64,000 nucleotides of DNA, from contig NZ_JAKKUR010000001.1 in the NCBI RefSeq assembly GCF_021890735.1, forward strand, positions 41,792 to 105,791. The letters run 5' to 3'. Positions 45,404 to 54,400 of the stretch are shown piece by piece (position 1 is the first letter of the stretch; each line of letters starts with the position of its first letter). The notes beneath the pieces are model-generated. The model was not told where the DNA came from, did not search any database, and saw nothing but the letters and a program-made list of their open reading frames with translations. The translations under genes and the position numbers were made by a program. The DNA is from Thermanaeromonas sp. (GTDB taxonomy: Bacteria > Bacillota > DSM-521 > Neomoorellales > Neomoorellaceae).

Positions 45404-45460
45404 GTTAGCCTGCCCCTTGTTCAGTCCCCCAGCTTTGGCTCCCCTTATCCCCGGTAATTT

Positions 45461-45955
45461 CTAACTGTCAGCAGCTTCGGCCGGCCGGGCCCCCGCTAAC
45501 CATTGTTGCAAAGCCTGGCCGACCCTTAACCAGAAGGAATGCATTTTCGTCTCCTGGGAGTACTGGGTGGCTGGGGAATTCTCAGCTACCTTAGGATCAT
45601 CATCCCAGGTTGAAGTGCTAAGGCGCACATCTTGGGGCGCCGGCTTAACCATCCCCAACTTGGTGGTAGCTAACTCCGCCACCCGTTCGGGAGACTTAAG
45701 GCGTGCTACCTCCAGCTCTAACTGTTCATTAGCTTGCTGCAAGGCAAGGATCTCTCTTTTGATCCTGGTCAGCTCATATCCTTTTAGTGTTAAGAAGACA
45801 CATTGTACAGTCCAGGTTAGACCTATGGCAAAGGCCAGCAAGACTAATACTACGGCCATTGCTTTCGGCTTGCCTCGAGCTTTGCTTCTTTGGGGATAAG
45901 GTTGCACCAAGGGTTGCTGGGGCCAGGATAACTTAACCTGAGGTGCCGCTAACAC
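45461..45955 (-). CDS. ftsL: Cell division protein FtsL-like
   Basis: Position between rsmH and PBP; one TM plus coiled coil ILALQQANEQLELEVARLKSPERVAELATTKLGM. Confidence 0.88.
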   Translation of the reverse strand: MLAAPQVKLSWPQQPLVQPYPQRSKARGKPKAMAVVLVLLAFAIGLTWTVQCVFLTLKGYELTRIKREILALQQANEQLELEVARLKSPERVAELATTKLGMVKPAPQDVRLSTSTWDDDPKVAENSPATQYSQETKMHSFWLRVGQALQQWLAGARPAEAADS

Positions 45956-45958
45956 AAC

Positions 45959-46867
45959 TTATTCACCTTCCTCCTTTTTTAGAACACGCCTGGCAGCCCG
46001 CAACTTTGCGCTGCGTGCCCGGGGGTTAGATTCAATCTCTTCTAAAGAAGGCACTACAGGTTTCGGGGTCAGTATTTCTAACAGCCTTCCGCTAAGCTCT
46101 TTAAAGGTTTGCTTTACAATCCTGTCCTCTAAGGAATGAAACGATATGACTACGATCCGTCCTCCCGGATTGAGCACGCGTTCTAGCTCAGCAAGCGTCC
46201 TCCGCAGCTCCCCTAACTCGTCGTTTACTGCTATACGTAAGGCTTGAAAAGTCCTTTTAGCAGGATGGGGGCCGCTCCTTCTAAATCTGGCGGGGATGGC
46301 AGCCTTAACGATGTCCACAAGCTGCAAGGTGCTCAATATAGGTCTTTTCTCGCGGGCCCTAACTATGAAGTGGGCTATACGCGCCGCCCAGCGTTCTTCA
46401 CCGTACTCCTTTAAGATACGGGTCAGTTCCTCCTCCGGCCAGGTATTTACGATTTCCGCTGCTGTTAGTTCCTGCCGGCGGTCCATGCGCATATCCAGGG
46501 GAGCGTCAACCTGATAGGTGAACCCGCGCTCTGCATTTTCCAGGTGATAAGAAGACACTCCTAAATCGAAAAGCAAGCCATCGGCTCCCTTTAACCCTTC
46601 TACCTCCAGGATAGAGGATAACGAGCTAAAGTTAGCGTGAAAGAGTTTAAACCTCCCCTCGAAGGGTTTAAGTTTTAGGCCGGCTGCATGTACGGCCTCT
46701 TCATCCCGGTCCAGGCCTATAAGGAAGCCTCCGGGCTGCAGACGCTCCAAGAGAGCATACGCATGCCCCCCACCGCCCACGGTAGCATCTATAAAAATCT
46801 CACCTGGCCTGGGATCGAGGAAACGCAAAACCTCCGACAAAAGAACAGGTTTATGAACAAAATTCAA
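45959..46867 (-). CDS. rsmH: 16S rRNA (cytosine1402-N4)-methyltransferase
   Basis: [50 protein letters not shown]. Confidence 0.97.
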   Translation of the reverse strand: MNFVHKPVLLSEVLRFLDPRPGEIFIDATVGGGGHAYALLERLQPGGFLIGLDRDEEAVHAAGLKLKPFEGRFKLFHANFSSLSSILEVEGLKGADGLLFDLGVSSYHLENAERGFTYQVDAPLDMRMDRRQELTAAEIVNTWPEEELTRILKEYGEERWAARIAHFIVRAREKRPILSTLQLVDIVKAAIPARFRRSGPHPAKRTFQALRIAVNDELGELRRTLAELERVLNPGGRIVVISFHSLEDRIVKQTFKELSGRLLEILTPKPVVPSLEEIESNPRARSAKLRAARRVLKKEEGE

Positions 46868-46887
46868 GTAGGATAAGACACCCCATT

Positions 46888-47319
46888 CTAAAAGCCTAAA
46901 TCACCCATCTTCTCCGCTAGAGCTTCGTACTGGGCGGCAGTCTCCGCCAAATATTTCTCCCATAGCTCCCGGCTCCAAATTTCTACGCGGGTAGAAACCC
47001 CGGCGATGACCACTTCCTTTTCTAAGCGGGCATATTCCCTTAGGCTTGCCGGCAGCAATATTCTCCCCTGGCGGTCGAACTCACATTCCGTAGCTCCGGA
47101 GAAAAAAAAGCGCATAAAAGCCCGGGCATCAGCTCTGGTGAGAGGCCAGGATCTGAGCTTCTGTTCTATCTCCTCCCAGTTTTTACGGGGATAAACGAAG
47201 AGACAATTATCCAGGCCCTTCGTAACAATAAACCGGTCTCCCAGCCCCTCGCGGAAGCGGGCCGGGATGATGAGGCGACCCTTTTCATCTATGGTGTGGT
47301 AATACTCTCCGATAAACAA
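46888..47319 (-). CDS. mraZ: Transcriptional regulator MraZ
   Basis: (L)[46 protein letters not shown] start at 47319 fits family N-terminus better than GTG 47334. Confidence 0.96.
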   Translation of the reverse strand: MFIGEYYHTIDEKGRLIIPARFREGLGDRFIVTKGLDNCLFVYPRKNWEEIEQKLRSWPLTRADARAFMRFFFSGATECEFDRQGRILLPASLREYARLEKEVVIAGVSTRVEIWSRELWEKYLAETAAQYEALAEKMGDLGF

Positions 47320-47345
47320 GGACCCGGGCCCCACTTTCTTTCCCT

Positions 47346-47375
47346 ATTTCACCACTATCAACCACTTTCCACCAC
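47346..47375 (-). promoter_or_regulatory. Three tandem 10-bp MraZ-box-like repeats
   Basis: Minus strand GTGGTGGAAA GTGGTTGATA GTGGTGAAAT immediately upstream of mraZ. Confidence 0.8.
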
Positions 47376-47417
47376 ATATATTCTTCACCAGGAGGAAAAT
47401 TCCTGCCAAGGAAAAAT

Positions 47418-47465
47418 AAAAAACTCCCTCCAGACTTTTAAATAAAGCAAGGGAGGGAGTTTTCT
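47418..47465. terminator. Terminator (can work both ways) downstream of the MetE-core-like gene
   Basis: AAAACTCCCTCCC ... GGAGGGAGTTTTTTATTTTT. Confidence 0.85.
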
Positions 47466-47491
47466 CATGCTCGGTTTAAAAACTCGTACAG

Positions 47492-48577
47492 TTATTCCCC
47501 AGCCATTGCTTCCGCGACCTCAAATGTAAGTTGGTAGACCCGTCTAGCCAATTCTTCATCTAGTACACCGGTACCGCAAGAAGGAGTTACCAATCCTTGC
47601 CGGTAAAGGCGGCTAGAGTTTACTCCCCTTTTCACCAGTTCCTCGATATAATTTTTGAGGAGAGCGCACAAGGTGGCACAACTTTCTTCCCAGGCCTTCT
47701 CATAGGTGGGTACGATACCCCACGCCAGGGTCCCTCCTTCATTAAGAAAATCCTCGACCTGGGAAGCATACACCTTTAGGCTCTCAAAATAGTTATAGGC
47801 ATCGAAGCTTATTATCCGGAAACCGGATACCATAAAAATGGACCAGTCTACGCCGCTGCAGGAGTGTGCTCCGGGGATCCCCGGGGCGTTGATAATTTCT
47901 AAAGCCACCTCTTTTAAAGCTTCTATCACTTCCTCCCGGTTTAAGGCTACGTGGGTCGAGGTACCGTAGGCGGATAAAGCCGGGTCATCCACAAAGATTA
48001 TGGCCGGTAGGCCCCTTGTTCCTAAAACCTTGGCCTGCCAGCGTGCCTGCATAGCCGTAGTTTTTACGATTAAATCCCGGAGCTGAGGGTCATAAAACGC
48101 GTAACGTCCCTCGGCATCGGTTAAGTATAATCCCGCTGTTAAAGGGCCGGCCACCTGTCCTTTAAGAAATAAAGCTTGCCCTGTTCCTTCACGCGACAGG
48201 AACTCAACAAAAGCATAAAAACCCCGGCCGGCCTCCCTAGGGATGGCAAAGTACTCTAAGGCCCGGGAGTGTCCCGAAGCGGCATCCAAAAGTAGCGTAT
48301 AAAATTGAGTAAGCTTCTCCGGCCAATCTGAAGCCCTGGTATTAAAGTAAGGCAACCCCTCACCCTCGGGTACTACAATCAGCCCCAACCGTACCAAAGG
48401 AGCTAGGCTCTGGTATACAAAATGCTCCACCCGTCCCCTCTTGGGTAACTGCGGCCAATGGGGGATCTGAGGCATGCTTTTAAAAATTAGCTCCAGCGCA
48501 GGCTCGGGCTCTTTAAAAGGTAAGCTGCCGATACCGCAGGGCCAAAAATTTCCCGGCACCTGCACGGTTTCCACCAC
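47492..48577 (-). CDS. UroD/MetE-fold (core-MetE-like) methyltransferase, function uncertain
   Basis: GIGSLPFKEPEPAL; HSC zinc-ligand-like motif (GAHSCSGVDW); late Cys TPSCGTGVLD. Confidence 0.7.
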   Translation of the reverse strand: MVETVQVPGNFWPCGIGSLPFKEPEPALELIFKSMPQIPHWPQLPKRGRVEHFVYQSLAPLVRLGLIVVPEGEGLPYFNTRASDWPEKLTQFYTLLLDAASGHSRALEYFAIPREAGRGFYAFVEFLSREGTGQALFLKGQVAGPLTAGLYLTDAEGRYAFYDPQLRDLIVKTTAMQARWQAKVLGTRGLPAIIFVDDPALSAYGTSTHVALNREEVIEALKEVALEIINAPGIPGAHSCSGVDWSIFMVSGFRIISFDAYNYFESLKVYASQVEDFLNEGGTLAWGIVPTYEKAWEESCATLCALLKNYIEELVKRGVNSSRLYRQGLVTPSCGTGVLDEELARRVYQLTFEVAEAMAGE

Positions 48578-48637
48578 CTTTCAAGGCAGTACTCTTGCGT
48601 TTAATCTTTGTGGAGCGCGTGGTATTATAAACATTGA

Positions 48638-49156
48638 GTGATTATGGAAGTAATCTGCCTTACCGAAGCGGCTCAGTTTAATAGAATGCGCCATGCCCTT
48701 ACCGATATTTATCTTTCCGGCTACGCCACCATACCGGAATATGCTTACACGACCACGCAGGACATCTGGCATTACCTCAAGTGGCTCTTCCACCGGAGCC
48801 GGGGAGGGTTTTTCCTCTTGCTGCACTCGGAGCTACCCCGGGGGTTTATATGTACCGATCCGGACTGGAGGGATTTGGACGACAAAAGGATCGGCGAAAT
48901 CCATGAACTAGTAGTTACCCGGGAATTTCAGGGTAGGGGTGCGGGTAGCCTCCTCCTGCACTGTGGCATTCGTTTTCTATATTCTAGAAAACATAGACGT
49001 ATCGGCTTGTGGGTGGGAGCCCGTAATTACCGTGCCATCCACTTTTACCTCCGCCACGGTTTCAGGTACGGACCTGTAAGGGGAGTCTGGCAACGCATGT
49101 ACCTCGATACCGATAAAGTAGAACTACAAACCGCCAGCGGCCTTCCCCTGCAGTAG
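48638..49156 (+). CDS. GNAT-family N-acetyltransferase
   Basis: IHELVVTREFQGRGAGSLLLHCGIRFL ... NYRAIHFYLRHGFRYGPVRG. Confidence 0.88.
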   Translation: MIMEVICLTEAAQFNRMRHALTDIYLSGYATIPEYAYTTTQDIWHYLKWLFHRSRGGFFLLLHSELPRGFICTDPDWRDLDDKRIGEIHELVVTREFQGRGAGSLLLHCGIRFLYSRKHRRIGLWVGARNYRAIHFYLRHGFRYGPVRGVWQRMYLDTDKVELQTASGLPLQ

Positions 49157-49158
49157 GT

Positions 49159-50151
49159 CTATTCATTACACCCCTTTTCCAAGAGGCTTAAGGCTAAATA
49201 GGCCGCTCCTACAAACCCGGCTTTATTGCCCAGACGGGCCGCAAGCAAGGGTAACGGCCTTATCTGCCACGGGCCTAAAGCCTCAACAAACCTCTCCTTA
49301 AGAGGCTTTAAAATCACCTCTCCCGCCTGAGCCACCCCCCCTCCTATAATAACCACTTCCGGCCCTAAAAGAAAGACGGCATTGGCCAGGGCTATTCCCA
49401 GGTAACTTGCCGCCCTATTTACTACTTCCAGAGCCAGCTCGTCGCCCTCGCGGGCCGCAAGTAAAACATCCTTGGCCTCCAAGCCCGGTTTATGTTGTAA
49501 TGAAGAAGGCCGCCCTCTTTTCAATTCACGCTCTACCTGGTGGACTATGGCCGTGGCTGAAGCCAGCGTTTCCAGACAACCCCGACCTCCACACTGACAT
49601 AGGGCGCCCTCGGGATCTACCTTAACATGTCCCAACTCGGCTCCGTAACCCCAAAAACCCCGGCGGACTTCGCCGTCTAATATTACCGCGGAGCCTATAC
49701 CCGTACCAATGGTAACCATCAAAATATCCTTGTAGTTCCGGCCGGCCCCTTGCCACATTTCCCCTAAAGCAGCGACATGGGCATCATTATCTAGGGACAC
49801 CGGAATCCCCAGGACCTTTTCCATTTTCTCTTTTAACGGGAAGTTGGACCAGTGAAGGTTGGGGGCTAGCCTTACTAAGCCTTTTTCCACATCTACTGAA
49901 CCAGGAATACCCACGCCTGCCCCCTGGAGCTCGCTTTCCTTTATACCTGCAGTGACCTTGAGTACTTCGGTCAAGGTTGCCATCTGGGCTAAAACTACTT
50001 CCGCTCCATCTTGAGCTTTAGTAGGGACTTGCCCCTGGGCCAAAATGCGCCCTTCCTTATCTACAATTCCCCCCTTTATACTGGTACCACCCAGGTCGAT
50101 GCCTAAAAAATACACCCCTGTTCCCCTTTCTTTAGCAGGAATTTTCTGCAC
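49159..50151 (-). CDS. ROK-family glucokinase-like sugar kinase
   Basis: LGIDLGGTSIKGGIVD; GVGIPGSVD; CQCGGRGCLETLAS zinc motif. Confidence 0.93.
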   Translation of the reverse strand: MQKIPAKERGTGVYFLGIDLGGTSIKGGIVDKEGRILAQGQVPTKAQDGAEVVLAQMATLTEVLKVTAGIKESELQGAGVGIPGSVDVEKGLVRLAPNLHWSNFPLKEKMEKVLGIPVSLDNDAHVAALGEMWQGAGRNYKDILMVTIGTGIGSAVILDGEVRRGFWGYGAELGHVKVDPEGALCQCGGRGCLETLASATAIVHQVERELKRGRPSSLQHKPGLEAKDVLLAAREGDELALEVVNRAASYLGIALANAVFLLGPEVVIIGGGVAQAGEVILKPLKERFVEALGPWQIRPLPLLAARLGNKAGFVGAAYLALSLLEKGCNE

Positions 50152-50235
50152 ACTAACGAATTTTTATCATAACATCCAACACATGTAAAGTTCGCCTGGC
50201 GGGGAAAACTAACTTACCGAGGGGGAATCTAGAAT

Positions 50236-51564
50236 ATGAAGATAGCCTTAATTGCTCCAGCCTGGGAAGATCCCTTGTGGAAAAGCGAAAAGGAAAAATC
50301 TATTTTTCCACCTTTAAACCTGATCACACTAGCTGCTTTGACCCCGCCAGAACATGAGGTCATAGTAATAGATGAAAGCGTCACGGATATCGATTGGGAA
50401 GAAAAATACGACTTAGTAGGCATATCGGCCATGACCGCCCTGGCCCCGAGAGCATACACCATCGCCGATGCTTTCCGGAGCCGTGGGATACCGGTAGTCC
50501 TCGGGGGCATGCACCCCTCCACCCTCCCCGACGAAGCCAAGATGCACGCCGATGCAGTAGTCATCGGTGAAGCTGAAATTACTTGGCCCCTCCTGCTGGA
50601 AGATTTATCTCGCGGTGAGTTAAAGCCCTTCTACCGCCAGGAAAAAATAACCCCGCTAAGAAATATGGCGGTTGCCCGCCGGGACCTTTTGGATCGGGGC
50701 CGCTACCTTGTCCCCGACACTCTTCAGACTACACGGGGATGCCCCCATTCCTGCTCCTTCTGTACCGTAAGCCAGTTTTTCGGTCGCCGCTTCCGCTTCC
50801 GGCCGGTGGAAGAAGTGGTAAATGAAGTAAAAACTCTGGAAGGCGAAGTTATTGCCTTTGTAGACGACAATCTCATAGGAAATCCTTCTTACGCTAAACG
50901 CTTGTTTAAGGCCCTCGCTCCCCTTAAGATTAAGTGGTTTAGCCAGGGGTCTCTTAATATAGCAAGGGATGAAGATCTCCTGCGCCTGGCTGCGGAGAGC
51001 GGCTGTATCGGGTTGTTTATTGGCTTTGAATCCCTTTCCCCCGATAACCTTGCCGCAGTCGGGAAATCCTTTAATAAGGTTGAGGAATACAGTGCAGCCA
51101 TAAAAAGGATCCACGACCACGGTATCGCCATTGAAGGAGCTTTCATTTTCGGCTTTGACGAAGACGATGAAAGTATCTTCGAGCGTACGGTAAAATTCGC
51201 CCAGGAAAACAGGTTAGAAGCAGCTCAGTTCGGTATCCTAACCCCCTTTCCCGGTACCCCTCTCCGTCAAAAACTGGAAAAAGAACACCGGATATTGAGT
51301 AATGATTGGAGCGAGTATACCATAAACAAAGTAGTCTTTGAGCCCAAACGTATGAGCCCCAAAACCCTTCAAGAAGGTTTCAACTGGGCCTGGCAGGAAT
51401 TCTATTCTTTAAGCTCCATCTCGCGCCGCCTCGGACTGGTTAAAAAGCATGCCGCCATACTGTGGGCCTTGAACTTAAATATACGCAAACGTTTCCAGCA
51501 CTTCCTGGACCGCTTAAGCAACTTAACCCTTCCTTCTCCTTCGCTGGCTAAACAAAGCAGCTAA
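50236..51564 (+). CDS. B12-binding domain radical SAM protein
   Basis: N-terminal B12-like domain ... VVLGGMHPSTLPDEA; TRGCPHSCSFCTVSQFFG radical SAM motif. Confidence 0.93.
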   Translation: MKIALIAPAWEDPLWKSEKEKSIFPPLNLITLAALTPPEHEVIVIDESVTDIDWEEKYDLVGISAMTALAPRAYTIADAFRSRGIPVVLGGMHPSTLPDEAKMHADAVVIGEAEITWPLLLEDLSRGELKPFYRQEKITPLRNMAVARRDLLDRGRYLVPDTLQTTRGCPHSCSFCTVSQFFGRRFRFRPVEEVVNEVKTLEGEVIAFVDDNLIGNPSYAKRLFKALAPLKIKWFSQGSLNIARDEDLLRLAAESGCIGLFIGFESLSPDNLAAVGKSFNKVEEYSAAIKRIHDHGIAIEGAFIFGFDEDDESIFERTVKFAQENRLEAAQFGILTPFPGTPLRQKLEKEHRILSNDWSEYTINKVVFEPKRMSPKTLQEGFNWAWQEFYSLSSISRRLGLVKKHAAILWALNLNIRKRFQHFLDRLSNLTLPSPSLAKQSS

Positions 51565-51567
51565 ACT

Positions 51568-52266
51568 TTACTCGTTCCCTTGTCCGGAGCTTTTCTGGGC
51601 CATTTCCTGGGCTTGTTTTATCATCTCCCGGACGTGTTCGGCAGTTTCTTCGTCCGGATTGTTATTCAATATCTCTTGCCATTGATTTATAGCTCCTTGG
51701 TAGTCGGACTTCACCCAGGCCAAAAACATGGCGTAGGACATCCTGGCACTATTGTCCTTGGGATCTGCAGCGACGGCCTGGCGGTAGTTAGCTTCCGCCA
51801 GGTTATTATCTCCCAAAAAAACCGCTGTTTTGGCCAGCCTTAGGTAAACCCCTTTTTCCTGGGGATTAAGTTCTTGTACCTTTTGGTAACTTGCCAAGGC
51901 TCCCTTAAAAGCAGTTTCTGCCTTAGCCGTGTCATTACCGGTAAGAAGATATAGAGACCCCAGCGTATAATGTCCATCGCCCAACTTTAGCCACAAACCG
52001 GCATCCTCCGGCTTCTCCTGAACCTGCTTTTCCAGTTCCTTAACTTCTTCCTCTGTCTGTTTTATCTGTTGCTGGGCTGCCTTCTGCCAAGCCTCAACCT
52101 GGCTTTCCAGTTCACTAGTCGCCTGGCCTGTATTTGCGGAGTTACTGGAGGGAAGGGCCCAAAACACATAGCTGGCAATGAGTCCTAAACTAATGATTAC
52201 TGTTAATGCTATGCCAAGTACAGGTCGCTTCCTGCTCAAGTTCCTCAAATTGCTCATGAAACCCAC
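51568..52266 (-). CDS. Membrane-anchored TPR protein
   Basis: Single N-terminal TM; repeated TPR-like AETAFKGALASYQKVQELNPQEKGVYLRLAKTAVFLGDNNLAEANYRQAVAADPKDNSARMSYA. Confidence 0.88.
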   Translation of the reverse strand: MGFMSNLRNLSRKRPVLGIALTVIISLGLIASYVFWALPSSNSANTGQATSELESQVEAWQKAAQQQIKQTEEEVKELEKQVQEKPEDAGLWLKLGDGHYTLGSLYLLTGNDTAKAETAFKGALASYQKVQELNPQEKGVYLRLAKTAVFLGDNNLAEANYRQAVAADPKDNSARMSYAMFLAWVKSDYQGAINQWQEILNNNPDEETAEHVREMIKQAQEMAQKSSGQGNE

Positions 52267-52349
52267 CAGTATACAACCCCTTCCTCAAAGGCTTACCACC
52301 AAGGATTTTACAACGTACTTACCTAAGTGGCAAGAAGAACGCCTTGCTC

Positions 52350-52383
52350 AAAAAAATAAAACGCCCCTTGATTCCAAGGGGCT
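52350..52383 (-). terminator. Terminator downstream of fmdB-like gene
   Basis: GAGCCCCTTGGAATCAAGGGGCGTTTTATTTTTTT. Confidence 0.88.
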
Positions 52384-52422
52384 CACTTATCTCACAGGGC
52401 CCACGGCCCTGTAAAACTACGC

Positions 52423-52620
52423 TCAGCTAAAGGGACTACCCGCGGGAGTGCTGCAGCCGCCAACCTTAGAGCTGCCACCCAGTATGGTTATACCGCTAAA
52501 GAGCTGCTTTAAGTTCCGGCCTTTACAGGAAGGGCAAGTCGCTTTATCCTTTTCTTGCCAGGAAACCCGAACCGAAAACTTTTCCCCGCAATCCTTGCAC
52601 TGAAACTCATAAAGTGGCAT
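52423..52620 (-). CDS. FmdB-family zinc-ribbon protein
   Basis: MPLYEFQCKDCGEKFSVRVSWQEKDKATCPSCKGRNLKQLFS. Confidence 0.92.
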   Translation of the reverse strand: MPLYEFQCKDCGEKFSVRVSWQEKDKATCPSCKGRNLKQLFSGITILGGSSKVGGCSTPAGSPFS

Positions 52621-52653
52621 CCCTCTCACCCCCTAGGTCCTGTGACTGTTTCT

Positions 52654-52682
52654 ATTGTACTGTGTGTAATTTACGCTGTCAA
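52654..52682 (-). promoter_or_regulatory. Promoter of fmdB-like gene
   Basis: TTGACA - 17 bp - TACAAT. Confidence 0.8.
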
Positions 52683-52807
52683 TAGAGAGCATTTATCCTT
52701 GGCCCGCCTAACTTTCCCTTTTTATCCGCTAACTGCGGACGAAGGTTTTTGCTCCGAATGGCCGCACGTCTTAAATGCCTAAGACCAGGAATCTCACTAA
52801 CACCAAA

Positions 52808-52832
52808 ATAAAAACCCCGTTAACAACGGGGC
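52808..52832 (-). terminator. Terminator of small ORF
   Basis: GCCCCGTTGTTAACGGGGTTTTTATTTT. Confidence 0.88.
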
Positions 52833-52851
52833 CCTACGCTGGATGTCTGTT

Positions 52852-52965
52852 TTAATTCTTATCTTCTGCTACCTTCTCTACATTGATACCCAACCATTTC
52901 AGGCGCTCAAGCCAGTTTTCCGGGTTAAGCTCTGGATATACGCTGAGTTCGCTTTCGTGGTTCAT
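52852..52965 (-). CDS. Small protein, 37 aa, unknown function (not in ORF track)
   Basis: MNHESELSVYPELNPENWLERLKWLGINVEKVAEDKN; SD TAGGAGGCGGCGATT-ATG; own promoter and terminator. Confidence 0.75.
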   Translation of the reverse strand: MNHESELSVYPELNPENWLERLKWLGINVEKVAEDKN

Positions 52966-53008
52966 AATCGCCGCCTCCTAGGTGCAAAACTTAATCTTTG
53001 TTCTTTAT

Positions 53009-53036
53009 TCTATAATACCTTTAGGTATTTTCGCAA
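53009..53036 (-). promoter_or_regulatory. Promoter with palindromic operator for the 37-aa small protein
   Basis: TTGCGA - 16 bp - TATAGA; AATACCT-AA-AGGTATT palindrome (53014-53029) fills the spacer and touches the -10. Confidence 0.65.
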
Positions 53037-53104
53037 GTACTATGGGTTAAAAAGTAACTTTCTGGGTCTAGAGTGCAAAAATATTATTCCCAACGGGTGA
53101 ATCT

Positions 53105-53785
53105 TTAAACCCAATCTTTAAGAAGTTCCGGCCGTAGGACGGTTATCCGCTGCCTCTCTACTTTAATAGCTCCTAGGCGCTTAAATTCTCCTAAAATCCT
53201 GGCGACGGTCTCTCTGGAGGCGCCTATTAGATTTGCTATTTCTTGCTGGCTTAAGGACAAGACAATGGTCACTCCATCGTCTTCCTTCTCCCCGTATTCC
53301 TCGGCAAGATTAAGCAACATACTAGCCAGCCGGCCGTAAGCTCCCTTGAGGGCTAAATCCCGGATATGGAGCTGAGCTTGTCTTAACCTCCGGCTCATCA
53401 CTTTAATAATCTTTACTGCTATCTCACCATGCCGGCGCAACAGTTCTTCCATATCTTCGTTCCGGATATAACCTACTTCAGTATCCTCCAAAGCCTGGGC
53501 AGTAGCAGGATAAGGACCCCCGTCGAAAAGGACAACTTCGGCAAAAATCTCCCCTTCCCGAACAAAATGGAGAATTTTTTCCCGTCCGTCCTCTAATACC
53601 TGGAAAAGTTTAATGGCTCCTGATTTAACAAAGTAAAACGCCTTCCCCGGCTCTCCTTCGAAGAAAATATAGGCATTCTTAGGGTACCGCCTGGTCAGAG
53701 CTAGGCCAGCGATCTTCTTAAGGTCTTCCTCCTCCAGATCGGCAAAAACAGGTATCTGCTTCAGATACTTCCAGGCTTCCTTCAC
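53105..53785 (-). CDS. Crp/Fnr-family transcriptional regulator
   Basis: cNMP-like domain; HTH LSQQEIANLIGASRETVARILGEFKRLGAIKVERQRITV. Confidence 0.95.
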   Translation of the reverse strand: MKEAWKYLKQIPVFADLEEEDLKKIAGLALTRRYPKNAYIFFEGEPGKAFYFVKSGAIKLFQVLEDGREKILHFVREGEIFAEVVLFDGGPYPATAQALEDTEVGYIRNEDMEELLRRHGEIAVKIIKVMSRRLRQAQLHIRDLALKGAYGRLASMLLNLAEEYGEKEDDGVTIVLSLSQQEIANLIGASRETVARILGEFKRLGAIKVERQRITVLRPELLKDWV

Positions 53786-54213
53786 CTACTATCCTCCCCC
53801 GCTCCTCCGGGCTTATCTGTCCTGCTACTCCGGCAATGCGCGCACAAGCCATAAAATTCTAATCTGTGGTAATAAACATCGCCTACCCCGGTTTTCTCTA
53901 CCTCCCTTTCCAGCTCACCGCGCACTGGTATATCCACATCCTCCACCCGGCCGCATTTCAAGCACACGAAATGATAGTGGTTTTCAGGGTTACCGTCATA
54001 CCGGCTGTAAGTGCTACCGTAACTTAACTCCATGATCTGCCCATCTTCCTTAAGAATGGCCAGATTCCTGTAAACTGTACCCAGGCTTATGCTCGGGAGC
54101 ACCTTGCGGGCTTGGTCGTAAATCCAGTCGGCTGTGGGGTGGGACTTTGTACTGCGCAGAATCTCCAATATCAGCCTCTTTTGTTTGGTCATACGCCTGA
54201 TTACCCGCTTCAT
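53782..54213 (-). CDS. Fur/PerR-family metalloregulator
   Basis: SLGTVYRNLAILKEDGQIMEL, RYDGNPENHYHFVCLKCGRVEDV, CAHC. Confidence 0.95.
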   Translation of the reverse strand: MKRVIRRMTKQKRLILEILRSTKSHPTADWIYDQARKVLPSISLGTVYRNLAILKEDGQIMELSYGSTYSRYDGNPENHYHFVCLKCGRVEDVDIPVRGELEREVEKTGVGDVYYHRLEFYGLCAHCRSSRTDKPGGAGEDSR

Positions 54214-54238
54214 ATAATCACCCGCACAGGCTTAAAAT

Positions 54239-54253
54239 CAATAATAGTTATCA
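54239..54253. promoter_or_regulatory. Fur/PerR-like operator upstream of the fur-family gene
   Basis: TGATAACTATTATTG vs 7-1-7 consensus TGATAATNATTATCA (11 of 14 defined positions). Confidence 0.55.
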
Positions 54254-54321
54254 ATCTAGTCGATTCCATTCTAACTTTCGTTATCCGTGCTGTCAACTCG
54301 GCTTTCCCCATTACAGGCCAT

Positions 54322-54349
54322 AAAGAAAAAGCCCGGTCATCCCGGGCTG
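54322..54349 (-). terminator. Terminator downstream of exchanger gene
   Basis: AGCCCGGGATGACCGGGCTTTTTCTTT. Confidence 0.88.
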
Positions 54350-54400
54350 TACTATGCGCAAATATATAATTAAGGGAGAGCCGCCTCTGATTTCCGCTAC

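Noticed and set aside
48581-48826. Minus-strand 81-aa ORF MQQEEKPSPAPVEEP...
   Set aside because: Overlaps the well-supported plus-strand GNAT gene and lacks family features.
52393-52413. Hairpin ACAGGGCC-CAC-GGCCCTGT downstream of fmdB-like gene as a regulatory RNA
   Set aside because: Most simply a second hairpin next to the terminator; no T tract on the minus strand and no further structure.
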